Of a stretch of DNA of 64,000 nucleotides, positions 19,064 to 27,458 are shown piece after piece. Source of the stretch: an uncultured Lachnospiraceae bacterium. GTDB lineage: Bacteria > Bacillota > Clostridia > Lachnospirales > Lachnospiraceae. Position 1 is the stretch's first letter. Each line of letters begins with the position of its first letter. The notes beneath the pieces are model-generated. The model ran no database searches. It was given only the letters and a program-made list of their open reading frames with translations, and was not told the DNA's origin. Location of the stretch: positions 1 to 64,000 of the forward strand of contig CAKSBC010000003.1 in NCBI GenBank assembly GCA_934438085.1, in the 5' to 3' direction. Made by a program: the position numbers and the translations under genes.

Positions 19064-20587
19064 TTAACCCTTATTTTCGTTCTGTCTTCTGCTTGCTTCG
19101 CTTAATGACTCAGATTTTTCCTTATCAAAGCCCTCAGTGCTTTCCTTTGTAAAGAGTACCTGCACAGTCTTAAGTATAATCTCCATATCAAGCATCAGGC
19201 TGTAATTTTGTATATACAAAAGGTCCAGCTTCAGCTTATCGTATGCCGAAGTATTGTATTTGCCATACACCTGTGCATAGCCTGTAAGACCACCCTTTAC
19301 AGACATACGATATTTGAATTCCGGTATGTCCTCGCAATATTCTCTTACATGCTCTATACGCTCCGGTCTCGGACCGACTACACTCATGTCTCCGCGCAGT
19401 ATGTTTATAAGCTGCGGAAGCTCGTCAAGTCTCGTTGCTCTTATAATGGCTCCGACCTTGGTAATTCGCGGATCCTTCTCGGTTGCCGGCACGGAAATGC
19501 CGCTCTGCTCAGCATTTACTATCATTGAGCGGAACTTGATTATATCAAATTCTCTTCCGCCCTCGGTGCAGCGCCTCTGTTTAAAGAATATCGGGCCACC
19601 GTCCTCAGCCTTTATAGCTATTGCTATAACTATCATGAACGGAGAAGTGATTATGAGTCCGATCAGTGACATAATGATATCGCTGATACGCTTTACCAGT
19701 GCCTGCTCTATCGATAATCCGCTGTTGCGGTTTAAAAACAGAGGACTGTCAAATACCGCCATCGTCTCACTGCTTTTTAAAATGACATCGGTTATCTTCG
19801 GCAGAGAATATGTGCGGATACCTCTTGAGTAGCAGTTTTTCAAAATATCATTTCTAAGCTCTGCAGTAAGATCTCCGACAACCACGCCGTCATAGGCCTC
19901 AAGTCCGTCAAAGAACTTTTTACGAAGTATTTCCTCGGAGCTTTTCTTGACTGTATGCTCATCATTTTCATCATTCATAAGCACTGCTGCCGGAGTTCTG
20001 TGCTGCATCTTATGTCCTGCAGATTCACAGATAGTGCTTCCCGGTATGATAATGGTATCGGCAATGTGATATCTGTCAGCTCGCTGAGCGAACTTAGCCT
20101 TCAGCTCGTCTGCTCCCGTGCCTGCTATAAGCACTAACTTATTCGGCGGGAATATACGTCTGAAAAGTCTGTTGAAAATAAGTCCCCAGACAATGACTAT
20201 GGCAATGTCAATCAGACTCACATATATAACAGCAGGTATTGGTGACAGAAACCAGGTAGCCGCCTGAAGTATGATTATGAAATACGCTGCGATGTTGGTA
20301 AGTATCGACGTCATACTGAGTCCGAAGATAATGTTGAAGGATCTGTGATATCCTAATTTCAGGCCCCCGTAAAATCTTTTCATTAACAGCATCAGCACAG
20401 AATACACGCATGCCGCAAATACATTGCCCTTAAAAACATATGGATTTCTGAAATTCGGATTATAAAAATGCAGCCAGACCTCATAGAACACAAAGGCCTC
20501 AGCTAACAATAAAAGCAAATTACAGGCAGCTCTGTAGAGGTGCCTGCATTGTTCGCGTCTTTTACTTTTTTTTCTTGCAGGGTTCAT
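19064..20587 (-). CDS. Polyprenyl-phosphate sugar-1-phosphate transferase (initiating)
   Basis: A 507-residue protein with about four N-terminal membrane segments, a CoA-binding-like middle region and the bacterial sugar transferase domain from about residue 295. The catalytic domain shows IIKFRSMIVNAE, TRLDELPQLINILRGDMSVV, GPRPER and the KGGLTGYAQVYGKY signature. It should move hexose- or N-acetylhexosamine-1-phosphate from a UDP-sugar to undecaprenyl phosphate, starting repeat-unit synthesis at the inner membrane face (WcaJ/CpsE type). The exact sugar is not readable. Confidence 0.93.
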   Translation of the reverse strand: MNPARKKSKRREQCRHLYRAACNLLLLLAEAFVFYEVWLHFYNPNFRNPYVFKGNVFAACVYSVLMLLMKRFYGGLKLGYHRSFNIIFGLSMTSILTNIAAYFIIILQAATWFLSPIPAVIYVSLIDIAIVIVWGLIFNRLFRRIFPPNKLVLIAGTGADELKAKFAQRADRYHIADTIIIPGSTICESAGHKMQHRTPAAVLMNDENDEHTVKKSSEEILRKKFFDGLEAYDGVVVGDLTAELRNDILKNCYSRGIRTYSLPKITDVILKSSETMAVFDSPLFLNRNSGLSIEQALVKRISDIIMSLIGLIITSPFMIVIAIAIKAEDGGPIFFKQRRCTEGGREFDIIKFRSMIVNAEQSGISVPATEKDPRITKVGAIIRATRLDELPQLINILRGDMSVVGPRPERIEHVREYCEDIPEFKYRMSVKGGLTGYAQVYGKYNTSAYDKLKLDLLYIQNYSLMLDMEIILKTVQVLFTKESTEGFDKEKSESLSEASRRQNENKG

Positions 20588-20662
20588 GTTCCCACGCTTT
20601 CCATACTTCCATATAGCCTTGCCCCTTATTTAAGCCACATGACAGCATTTTATAATACTACT

Positions 20663-20685
20663 CAGCCTTAATCATGATAAGGCTG
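20663..20685. repeat. Inverted repeat in the 160-bp spacer of the polysaccharide operon
   Basis: CAGCCTTA and TAAGGCTG form a perfect 8-bp stem with a seven-base loop. No T-run follows on either strand, so it may be an RNA-stability or processing element, or an operator, rather than a terminator. Confidence 0.45.
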
Positions 20686-20748
20686 CATACTTATTCCTTA
20701 CTGTAACATTAAAAATGTATATCAGCGTCAGTTTAAAACTCTTTATCC

Positions 20749-22530
20749 CTATTCCTTATTATATATCATATCATTAGCTTTGCTGCGTCCTGCTGCCGAA
20801 GCCACTCCCATGCAAAGTATGACCATAGGTGTAAGACACGGTGCGCTGATATTCACAAATGATACTAATGTATATACTAATGCTCCGAATGCAAAGGCTG
20901 TTCCTATGTTATGCATTTTCATGCGTGCTCTGCAGCCTGAGACGATCGAAGTTATCACCCAGCCATAGTAGCTTATAAAGCCAAGTATTCCTGTTGTAAA
21001 CAGATACTGCAGCCACTCGTTATGCGGTGAATCATAGACCTCATTATAGGCATTGACCATGTTGTAATAGTCATAGCTGTAGGTGTATATCGGATAGGTC
21101 TCCGGGCCGGTGCCGAACAGCTTTTTAAAGAACGGAAAATCCTTAATATAGCCAAGCGCAAGATTCCAGTTAAAGCCTCTCCTGGTTCCCCAATCAGCAT
21201 TAAATATCAGCAGATTGGAATAAGGTGCGTAAAGCTCCGGATGTCCTCCTGTATTTGCATCGTAGAAGATGTAAATGATAAGAAGCACAGCCATGACACC
21301 GAGTGCCGCCCATATACTTCTCAGTATTAATGGTAACGACTCATGAGTGCTCTTTTTATTAACTGCGCTGTAAATGAGCTTTGCGGCAATGCTTATGATG
21401 ATCAGAGCCGCAAACAATACTTTAAGCTTGTCGGCATATTTTACGCATACTTCTAAAAGCATGCCCCAATGCTCTATGGATACAGTCTGTCTGCCGGAAG
21501 CTATAAGACTGCCGATGCACACAAACGCTCCCGCATAAGCTGCAAGCAGTGTCAGATATCTGACCATGCGCTTTCCATTTCCGAAAGCAAAGAACGGCAG
21601 GAAGCAAACAGCGGTTCCCACTGATATAAATGCATTATCAGAAAAGCCGCAGATAAGTCCCATAAATGCTGTAAATGCAGTCACAAGATATAATGCATCG
21701 CTTAGCATCAAAATACTTCCGCCACGATTTTCACAGTCTGCCTTATTTTCTGCACACGTACCTTCTTCGCAGCATTTTCCTTCCTCTGTGTTATATGTCT
21801 TAGCCTTCACCGGCTCCGCCTTGTCTCCGTTTCCTATAAATAAAGCCGAAGCCACAAGCAGTATGATTCCGTCAAATCCGGTAAGCAGATTGACATTTCC
21901 TATAGTTGATGAAAAGTCAAAAGCCATATAGTCTCTTGCCGCTGTCTGCCAGCCGAAGGGACTCATAAAGAAGAAATCGAGCACACCCCAGCCGCATACT
22001 ATGATGCCGATCAGCATGAAAATGTTAATGTGCCATCTTCTTGGTGTATAAAATCTTGATATCATGAGATAGCCTGCCATGTAGAAGATCCACATGTACA
22101 GTCCCTGATATCTGCCCATATTGCCCCAGAATGCCTCATATTGCCATTTTGAAAAGATGGTTGAGATCAATAAAACTATAAAAAAGTACAGCGCAAAGCG
22201 GTCGGGTAAAGATGTATTGCTCTTTACTATCCCGATAAGTCTTGCTGCAGTGCTTTCCTTGCCCTCTATAGTGCTTTTTTTATCTCCTGCCGTATTCTTG
22301 TTTACGGCAGGATTATTATTTAATTCAGCTGTTTTAATATTTTTTCGTTCCTTAACAAACAGGATGATGCCAACGACGCATACCGCAGCCATAAAAGCCG
22401 CAGTAACATACATCATGAAGTACATCTTATCATCCTGAATGTCATAATACTTTTTGGTCATATACAGCGGAAAGCCCGCCATGAGCAATAAAGTATATAG
22501 GGTTACGATTTTTTGAATTTTATTCTTCAA
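20749..22530 (-). CDS. O-antigen ligase/polymerase family membrane protein
   Basis: 593 residues with about twelve membrane segments. The large loop near residues 455-515 carries the Wzy_C/WaaL-type signature: RRGFNWNLALGYI, GTGPETYP and DSPHNEWLQYLFTTGILGF. Such proteins polymerise or ligate lipid-linked glycans on the outer face of the membrane. In a Gram-positive cell it could attach or polymerise surface glycan. The best start is TTG at 22530 with CGGAG nine bases before it, 18 bases after the lipoprotein stop. A Lys/Asn-rich insert near residues 75-95 and a Cys-rich insert near residues 245-265 are unusual. Confidence 0.8.
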   Translation of the reverse strand: MKNKIQKIVTLYTLLLMAGFPLYMTKKYYDIQDDKMYFMMYVTAAFMAAVCVVGIILFVKERKNIKTAELNNNPAVNKNTAGDKKSTIEGKESTAARLIGIVKSNTSLPDRFALYFFIVLLISTIFSKWQYEAFWGNMGRYQGLYMWIFYMAGYLMISRFYTPRRWHINIFMLIGIIVCGWGVLDFFFMSPFGWQTAARDYMAFDFSSTIGNVNLLTGFDGIILLVASALFIGNGDKAEPVKAKTYNTEEGKCCEEGTCAENKADCENRGGSILMLSDALYLVTAFTAFMGLICGFSDNAFISVGTAVCFLPFFAFGNGKRMVRYLTLLAAYAGAFVCIGSLIASGRQTVSIEHWGMLLEVCVKYADKLKVLFAALIIISIAAKLIYSAVNKKSTHESLPLILRSIWAALGVMAVLLIIYIFYDANTGGHPELYAPYSNLLIFNADWGTRRGFNWNLALGYIKDFPFFKKLFGTGPETYPIYTYSYDYYNMVNAYNEVYDSPHNEWLQYLFTTGILGFISYYGWVITSIVSGCRARMKMHNIGTAFAFGALVYTLVSFVNISAPCLTPMVILCMGVASAAGRSKANDMIYNKE

Positions 22531-22547
22531 TATGCAGGCTCCGCTGT

Positions 22548-23255
22548 TTATTCTGCTTCTGATTCAGTATCAGCTTCGGTTTCAGCCTCGTCCTCAGCCG
22601 CTTCCTCATTCTCTGCAGTCTCTGCTGCCTGACCCTCTTCAGCCTCAGCTTCAGCTGCTTCCTCTGCTGCAAGCTCTGACTCGTACTGCGCTTCCTCGTC
22701 CTGCTGTCCCTTCAGATAAAGGTTTCCGTATTCCTTCCAGTCTTCCTCATATTTCTCGATATCAGGATCAAGCTCGATCTCCTCGCCTGCCGGAATGTCT
22801 AATGTAAACAGCTCTGAGCCGTCAGCTTCATTGGCGATATTTACATTTACACTGTAAGTGTCATAGAGATTTCCGAAGCTGTCCTGATCGCTCATGTCAA
22901 AGGTTGTATACTGATCGCATGCGGCATCATTCATATGTCTTAAGAGCGCTGCTGCAAAATGCTCTGCGTCCTCTTTTGTCGCACCGTCTACAGCCTCAAC
23001 ATCTGCTGTTATCTGCTTATTATCATTATTACCGTCTATGCTGACTGCTGATATAAATGTATAAGGAGTATCGGTAACATTGCCGAAGCCTGCAATAGTC
23101 ATGTTGTTAAGCTCTGTAAAATCAAGCTCTATAACATCCGGCTCACTGAAATCCGGATCAATGGAGACCTTTGTCTTATTCTCCTTTGGTACACATCCAA
23201 CACAGGTTCCTGCAGCAAGCACTGCCGTCATAAGTATTACAAGTGAACGTTTCAT
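22548..23255 (-). CDS. Secreted lipoprotein with acidic C-terminal tail
   Basis: 235 residues. A short signal peptide ends in TCVGC, giving a probable lipid-modified Cys21; Cys at -3 makes it a slightly unusual lipobox. The middle part (about 30-175) is a compact domain I do not recognise. The last 50 residues are nearly all Glu, Ala, Asp and Thr. The ribosome site AGAGG is well placed. It is the first gene of the minus-strand polysaccharide run, 17 bases before the ligase-like gene, so a role at the cell surface in glycan handling is plausible but unproven. Confidence 0.7.
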   Translation of the reverse strand: MKRSLVILMTAVLAAGTCVGCVPKENKTKVSIDPDFSEPDVIELDFTELNNMTIAGFGNVTDTPYTFISAVSIDGNNDNKQITADVEAVDGATKEDAEHFAAALLRHMNDAACDQYTTFDMSDQDSFGNLYDTYSVNVNIANEADGSELFTLDIPAGEEIELDPDIEKYEEDWKEYGNLYLKGQQDEEAQYESELAAEEAAEAEAEEGQAAETAENEEAAEDEAETEADTESEAE

Positions 23256-23287
23256 TTTCTACCTCTTATATTAATATTTCTATTCAT

Positions 23288-23316
23288 TTGATTTGCATTT
23301 GCCATTATACTATAAT
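23288..23316 (+). promoter_or_regulatory. Predicted promoter of rpoN
   Basis: TTGATT (23288-23293), a 17-base spacer and TATAAT (23311-23316) form a good sigma-A promoter about 100 bases before the gene. Downstream, AGCGA and TCGCT form a small inverted repeat in the leader. Confidence 0.6.
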
Positions 23317-23418
23317 AATTAAGCTTTTGGGCGATTTTCACTATTTTTTAAGATAAGCGAAATTTATCGCTCTAAGTTATAACGATCATTTCTTTTTTGT
23401 GAGAAGGGAGGACTTTTG

Positions 23419-24861
23419 ATGAATTTCGATCTGCAGCTGAATTTAACACAAAAGCTGGTTTTATCTCAGGCGCTTCAGCAGTCCCTGACCTTTTTGCAGC
23501 TTCCGCTTTGGGAGCTTTCAGCACATATTCGTGAGCTTTCTTTGAGTAATCCGCTTATAGAGCTTGAAGAAGAACCCCTCGGAGATGTTTCTCTTGAACA
23601 CATGTCCGGCATGGAGGAGACCAATGCGCTCATTAAGGAATATGCTTCTGTTAATGACAACGACTCAGAGCAATCCGCCATCACCTCAACCATTGAATAT
23701 CATGGTGGATCTGCCGTCAATGCTGACACTGCGGACGGCTCCGAATCTCAGGATTATACGGCATATTTATCAAAGCCGCAGACTCTTAGTGAATATCTGC
23801 ATGAGCAGCTTGGCTTAAGAAGCAATATTGAGGAGCCTTATCTTTCTTTGGTTTCTTATCTTATTGACTGCCTGAGCAGCACAGGTTACCTTGATATCCC
23901 TATAGAAGAGCTCGCCGCTGAGCTTTCGGTTCCGGTTTCCGATATGGAGGAAGCTTTATTTACGCTGCAGTCCTTAGATCCTGCCGGGGTAGGTGCAAGG
24001 ACTCTTTCGGAATGCCTGCTTATCCAGCTTTCCCAGCTTGATGCTGCCGCTGAAAATGTAAGCATTGACAGCCTTGTAACTATAATTATGAAGGGACTGC
24101 CTCAGCTTGCAGCCCATGATTATAAGACGCTTTCCAAGCTCACCGGTCTTTCCGATGAAGCGCTTATGACAGCCGTAAATATCATCAAATCCCTAAATCC
24201 GATTCCGTCCAGAGGCTTTTTCTCGGACAGCCCTAATGCCGTCATCATTCCGGATGCTTATGTAAATGTTGATAACGGAAGCATTAACATAAGCATTAAC
24301 AAAAGGGCTCTGCCTAATATTTCAATAAACAGCTACTACAGCTCCTTGCTTTCCGAAAGCGAAAAGGATGGCGAGACAGCCGCATATCTTAAGGATAAGA
24401 TAAAGGAGGCCAATGAGGCCATAACTGGGCTTCGTCAGAGAGCATGCACACTTGAAAAGGTGTTGAGTCTCGTAGTATCGAGACAGATCGACTTTTTCCT
24501 TACGGGCGGTTCTTTAAAGCCGCTTACCCGAAATGAGCTCGCCGAAGAGCTTGGTTTAAGCAGTTCAACTATAAGCCGTGCCGTAAAGGATAAATATCTG
24601 CAGTTTGACGGGCACATCCTGCCGCTTGATACATTCTTCTCAAATGCTGTTGCGCCTCAGTCAGGTCAGAATATCTCATCAAGAGCTATTCAGGATCAGC
24701 TTAAGCGAATCATTGCTGATGAGGATAAGACAAAGCCGCTTTCCGATCAGGCTATTGAAGAGTATTTTGCCGAAATGGGTATAAATGTATCCCGCAGAAC
24801 TATTGCCAAATACCGTTCACAGATGGATATCCCGTCTGCTTCAGGAAGAAAGCATAGATAA
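23419..24861 (+). CDS. rpoN: RNA polymerase sigma-54 factor
   Basis: A 480-residue alternative sigma factor that directs polymerase to -24/-12 promoters and needs an AAA+ activator. Region I is Leu/Gln-rich at the start (LVLSQALQQSLTFLQLPL), followed by an acidic linker, the core-binding domain, and a C-terminal RpoN box RRTIAKYR near residues 459-466. The ATG at 23419 is preferred over an adjacent in-frame TTG because GGGAGG sits seven bases before it. It stands alone, divergent from the polysaccharide genes and convergent with the MATE gene seven bases away. No -24/-12 promoter was noticed by eye in the window. Confidence 0.95.
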   Translation: MNFDLQLNLTQKLVLSQALQQSLTFLQLPLWELSAHIRELSLSNPLIELEEEPLGDVSLEHMSGMEETNALIKEYASVNDNDSEQSAITSTIEYHGGSAVNADTADGSESQDYTAYLSKPQTLSEYLHEQLGLRSNIEEPYLSLVSYLIDCLSSTGYLDIPIEELAAELSVPVSDMEEALFTLQSLDPAGVGARTLSECLLIQLSQLDAAAENVSIDSLVTIIMKGLPQLAAHDYKTLSKLTGLSDEALMTAVNIIKSLNPIPSRGFFSDSPNAVIIPDAYVNVDNGSINISINKRALPNISINSYYSSLLSESEKDGETAAYLKDKIKEANEAITGLRQRACTLEKVLSLVVSRQIDFFLTGGSLKPLTRNELAEELGLSSSTISRAVKDKYLQFDGHILPLDTFFSNAVAPQSGQNISSRAIQDQLKRIIADEDKTKPLSDQAIEEYFAEMGINVSRRTIAKYRSQMDIPSASGRKHR

Positions 24862-24868
24862 AGTTTTT

Positions 24869-26194
24869 TTAATAATTGTATTTCTTTCGTTTTGCGAACA
24901 CGAACATTCCTGTCACTATGAATGATATGAGTTCCGCAACTACTACAGACATCCAGATCCCGTCTATACCAAGGATAAGCGGAAGGATCAAAAGTGCGGC
25001 CACTTCAAACACAAGTGTCCTTAAGAATGAAATAAGTGCCGAGGTCAGTCCGTCTCCAAGCGCTGTAAAGAACGCTGAGCCGAATATTGAAAATCCGCTG
25101 AATAGGAATGCACATGCAAATACTCTGAAGCCATGACATGTAATCTGCTTAAGCTCTGCATCATATCCCACGAAGGCTTCCGCAACAAAGCCGTTTAACA
25201 GCTGTCCGACCGTAAACATTACCACTGACGTAGCGGCTATTATTAATATACTCTTTACAAGCAGTTCCTTTATCTCTGTGACCTTTTTAGCGCCGTATTT
25301 AAATGAAAATACCGGAGCAATTCCCACCGAATAACCTATAAAAATGGAAATAAAGATAAAGTTCACATACATTATCACCCCGTAGGCCGCAACGCCGTTT
25401 TCACCGGCATACTTAAGCAGCTGAATGTTGAAAAGCATTCCCACTAAAGACATTGAAATGTTGCTCATAAGCTCTGATGAGCCGTTTGTAATGACTCTTA
25501 AAAGAGATTTCATATCCGGACTGAATGCTCTTATACGAAGCTTACTGGAGTTTTTGCTTATGAAATAAATAAGCGGAATTCCGCCTCCGATATATTCGCT
25601 TATCATGGTTGCGGCAGCAGCGCCCTTTAAGCCCCAGCCGAATACCGCACAGAACAAAGCATCAAGTATTATGTTTGTGACACCTGCAGCAACTGTTACC
25701 ATAAGTCCCAGGTGTGGTTTTTCTGCTGTCGGAAAAAGTGCCTGAAACTCATACTGCAGTATATAAAACGGCATTGAGCACATCAACATACGTCCGTAAA
25801 GGACACTGTTTTCCAAAAGCTCACCCTCTGCGCCGAAGCTTCTCGCTATAAAAGGCATACCCATAAAGCCTAAAACAGCTATGATAAAGCCGAGAATAAG
25901 CGATACTGCAATGTTCTGCGAAAATACCTCATTGGCCTTTTCATCCTTGCCTTCTCCCATGCATCCGGCAATAATGGCACTGCCGCCGGTTCCGAACATG
26001 AATCCCAGACAGCTTAACATCATTATGACAGGCATTATGAAATTGACTGCGGCAAACTGTGTTTTTCCTGCAAAGTTAGAAACGAAAAAGCCATCTACTA
26101 CGCTGTATATTGAGGTTACTACCATCATCATTACCGATGGTATCGTGAATTTGAATATTTTTCTTAAATTAAATTTGTCTGAAAGCTGTATCAT
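24869..26194 (-). CDS. MATE-family efflux transporter
   Basis: A 441-residue, twelve-segment membrane protein of the MATE family, exporting cationic or drug-like compounds in exchange for Na+ or H+. The N-terminal half shows FTIPSVMMMVVTSIYSVVDG, and the typical repeat GFMFGTGGSAIIAG follows. A longer form could start at a TTG inside the marR gene, but AAGG nine bases before the ATG at 26194 favours the short form. It follows the MarR-type regulator after 46 bases, so the two probably form a regulator-pump operon. Confidence 0.9.
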   Translation of the reverse strand: MIQLSDKFNLRKIFKFTIPSVMMMVVTSIYSVVDGFFVSNFAGKTQFAAVNFIMPVIMMLSCLGFMFGTGGSAIIAGCMGEGKDEKANEVFSQNIAVSLILGFIIAVLGFMGMPFIARSFGAEGELLENSVLYGRMLMCSMPFYILQYEFQALFPTAEKPHLGLMVTVAAGVTNIILDALFCAVFGWGLKGAAAATMISEYIGGGIPLIYFISKNSSKLRIRAFSPDMKSLLRVITNGSSELMSNISMSLVGMLFNIQLLKYAGENGVAAYGVIMYVNFIFISIFIGYSVGIAPVFSFKYGAKKVTEIKELLVKSILIIAATSVVMFTVGQLLNGFVAEAFVGYDAELKQITCHGFRVFACAFLFSGFSIFGSAFFTALGDGLTSALISFLRTLVFEVAALLILPLILGIDGIWMSVVVAELISFIVTGMFVFAKRKKYNY

Positions 26195-26240
26195 ATATTT
26201 ATACCTTATTCGGGCATCTTTCCTATCTTGCCTCTTTACG

Positions 26241-26699
26241 TCATCCCTTTCTGTATTCTTCGGCAAGCTCTGCTGCTGCCTTCTTTATATCTGTAAGATA
26301 TCTTTCTGTAAGGCTGTTATACATGTTTAATTCGATTTCACTCCATTTTGCAAGTATCTCGTCTTCCTTCTGCATAAGTCTCATGACTGTAGCTTCTGAA
26401 AGCTTTCTGCCCTCATCGCTTAAGAACACCTTCTTATGCTTGCCTTTATCTGATTCTAGATACAGCATACCCTCTGCCTCCAGCTTCCTTAATGCAGAAT
26501 TAGCAGTCTGCTTCGGAAGTCCGGATAGAAGAAGTATTTTCTTTAGTGAACAGCCCTCACCTTCACAGCATACTGCGTAAAGTATCATCATTGAACTGTT
26601 GCTTAATCCCATATCTGTAGCTATGCTATGGTAAACAGCCTCTGATTCACCTATAAGATAATTCCATCTTTTTAATTCTCCCGAAATTTTCATCTGCAT
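26241..26699 (-). CDS. MarR-family transcriptional regulator
   Basis: A 152-residue winged-helix repressor. The recognition helix region CSLKKILLLSGLPKQTANSALRKLE is followed by the wing LESDKGKHKKVFLSDEG and C-terminal dimerisation helices. Three in-frame starts exist; GAGGTG seven bases before the ATG at 26699 decides for it. It is the first gene of a marR-MATE pair. Two copies of an AGTACG-N4-CGTAC inverted repeat in its promoter suggest it represses itself and the pump until a ligand binds. Confidence 0.9.
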   Translation of the reverse strand: MQMKISGELKRWNYLIGESEAVYHSIATDMGLSNSSMMILYAVCCEGEGCSLKKILLLSGLPKQTANSALRKLEAEGMLYLESDKGKHKKVFLSDEGRKLSEATVMRLMQKEDEILAKWSEIELNMYNSLTERYLTDIKKAAAELAEEYRKG

Positions 26700-26745
26700 T
26701 CTGTTCACCTCATTTTTCACGCATTTCGTGCATTTCGTGCGTTTT

Positions 26746-26800
26746 AGTACGGTTTCGTACTGCTTGCATTCATATTAGTACGATTTCGTACCATTGTCAA
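26746..26800 (-). promoter_or_regulatory. marR promoter with two operators
   Basis: On the minus strand TTGACA (26795-26800) is separated by exactly 17 bases from TAATAT (26772-26777). The inverted repeat AGTACG-N4-CGTAC at 26777-26792 fills the spacer. A second copy, AGTACG-N4-CGTACT at 26746-26761, lies just past the expected transcription start. Their centres are 31 bp apart, about three helical turns. Further CACG/CGTG half-sites lie at 26719-26740. Confidence 0.8.
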
Positions 26801-26823
26801 GGCTTTTGTACTTCATCATTGTA

Positions 26824-26859
26824 TTGACAATGTCATTTATTCTATATACAATGTATATA
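26824..26859 (+). promoter_or_regulatory. Toxin-antitoxin promoter with palindromic operator
   Basis: TTGACA (26824-26829), a 17-base spacer and TACAAT (26847-26852) form a near-consensus promoter. A perfect palindrome, TATATACA-A-TGTATATA (26843-26859), covers the -10 box. It is the expected site for autorepression by the antitoxin or the toxin-antitoxin complex. Confidence 0.75.
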
Positions 26860-26884
26860 AGATATAAGGAGGGATGTTAATATT

Positions 26885-27160
26885 ATGGCAAGTACAAATA
26901 TAAATATTCGAATAGACAGCGATTTAAAAAAACAATTTGAAGCATTCTGCACTGACATGGGAATGACTATGACAACAGCATTCAATTTATTTGCCAAAAA
27001 AACTGTAAGAGAATACCGTATTCCTTTTGAGATTGGTGCTGAGATTCCTAATGATGAAACCAAGAAGGCTATGGAAGAAGTATGCAAGATGAAAGCTGAT
27101 CCTTCTATTGGCAAAACCTATACTGACGTAGATACTATGATGAAGGATTTACTTTCATGA
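26885..27160 (+). CDS. RelB/DinJ-family antitoxin
   Basis: 91 residues. The N-terminus (ASTNINIRIDSDLKKQFEAF) is a ribbon-helix-helix DNA-binding domain of the RelB/DinJ type; the C-terminal part should wrap the toxin. The ribosome site AAGGAGGG is strong. The stop overlaps the toxin start by four bases (ATGA), which gives translational coupling. It probably represses its own promoter through the palindrome over the -10 box. Confidence 0.9.
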   Translation: MASTNINIRIDSDLKKQFEAFCTDMGMTMTTAFNLFAKKTVREYRIPFEIGAEIPNDETKKAMEEVCKMKADPSIGKTYTDVDTMMKDLLS

Positions 27161-27432
27161 AATATAATATTAGACCGACTAATAAGTTTCAGAAAGATTT
27201 AAAACGTGCACAGGCGCGCGGTTATAACATTTCACTTTTAACTGATATCATTAAGAAACTTGCTGACGGAACACCACTGCCGCCCAAAAACAAGGATCAT
27301 GCATTAATTGGTGACTATATAGGCTTTAGAGAATGTCATATTACTACTGATTGGTTATTAATTTACGAAATTTCAGATGAAGACTTAATCCTCTTTTTAA
27401 CAAGAACCGGCACTCACAGTGATTTATTTTAA
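27157..27432 (+). CDS. YafQ-family mRNA interferase toxin
   Basis: 91 residues of the RelE/YafQ superfamily, ribosome-dependent endoribonucleases. The body KFQKDLKRAQARGYNISLL and the ending FLTRTGTHSDLF, with the catalytic-type His near residue 87, are characteristic of YafQ. It is encoded directly after its RelB/DinJ antitoxin with a four-base overlap. The system lies between a drug-efflux operon and bile salt hydrolase. Confidence 0.9.
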   Translation: MKYNIRPTNKFQKDLKRAQARGYNISLLTDIIKKLADGTPLPPKNKDHALIGDYIGFRECHITTDWLLIYEISDEDLILFLTRTGTHSDLF

Positions 27433-27458
27433 TTTTTCATTAAGAAGGAGGCTTCCTC

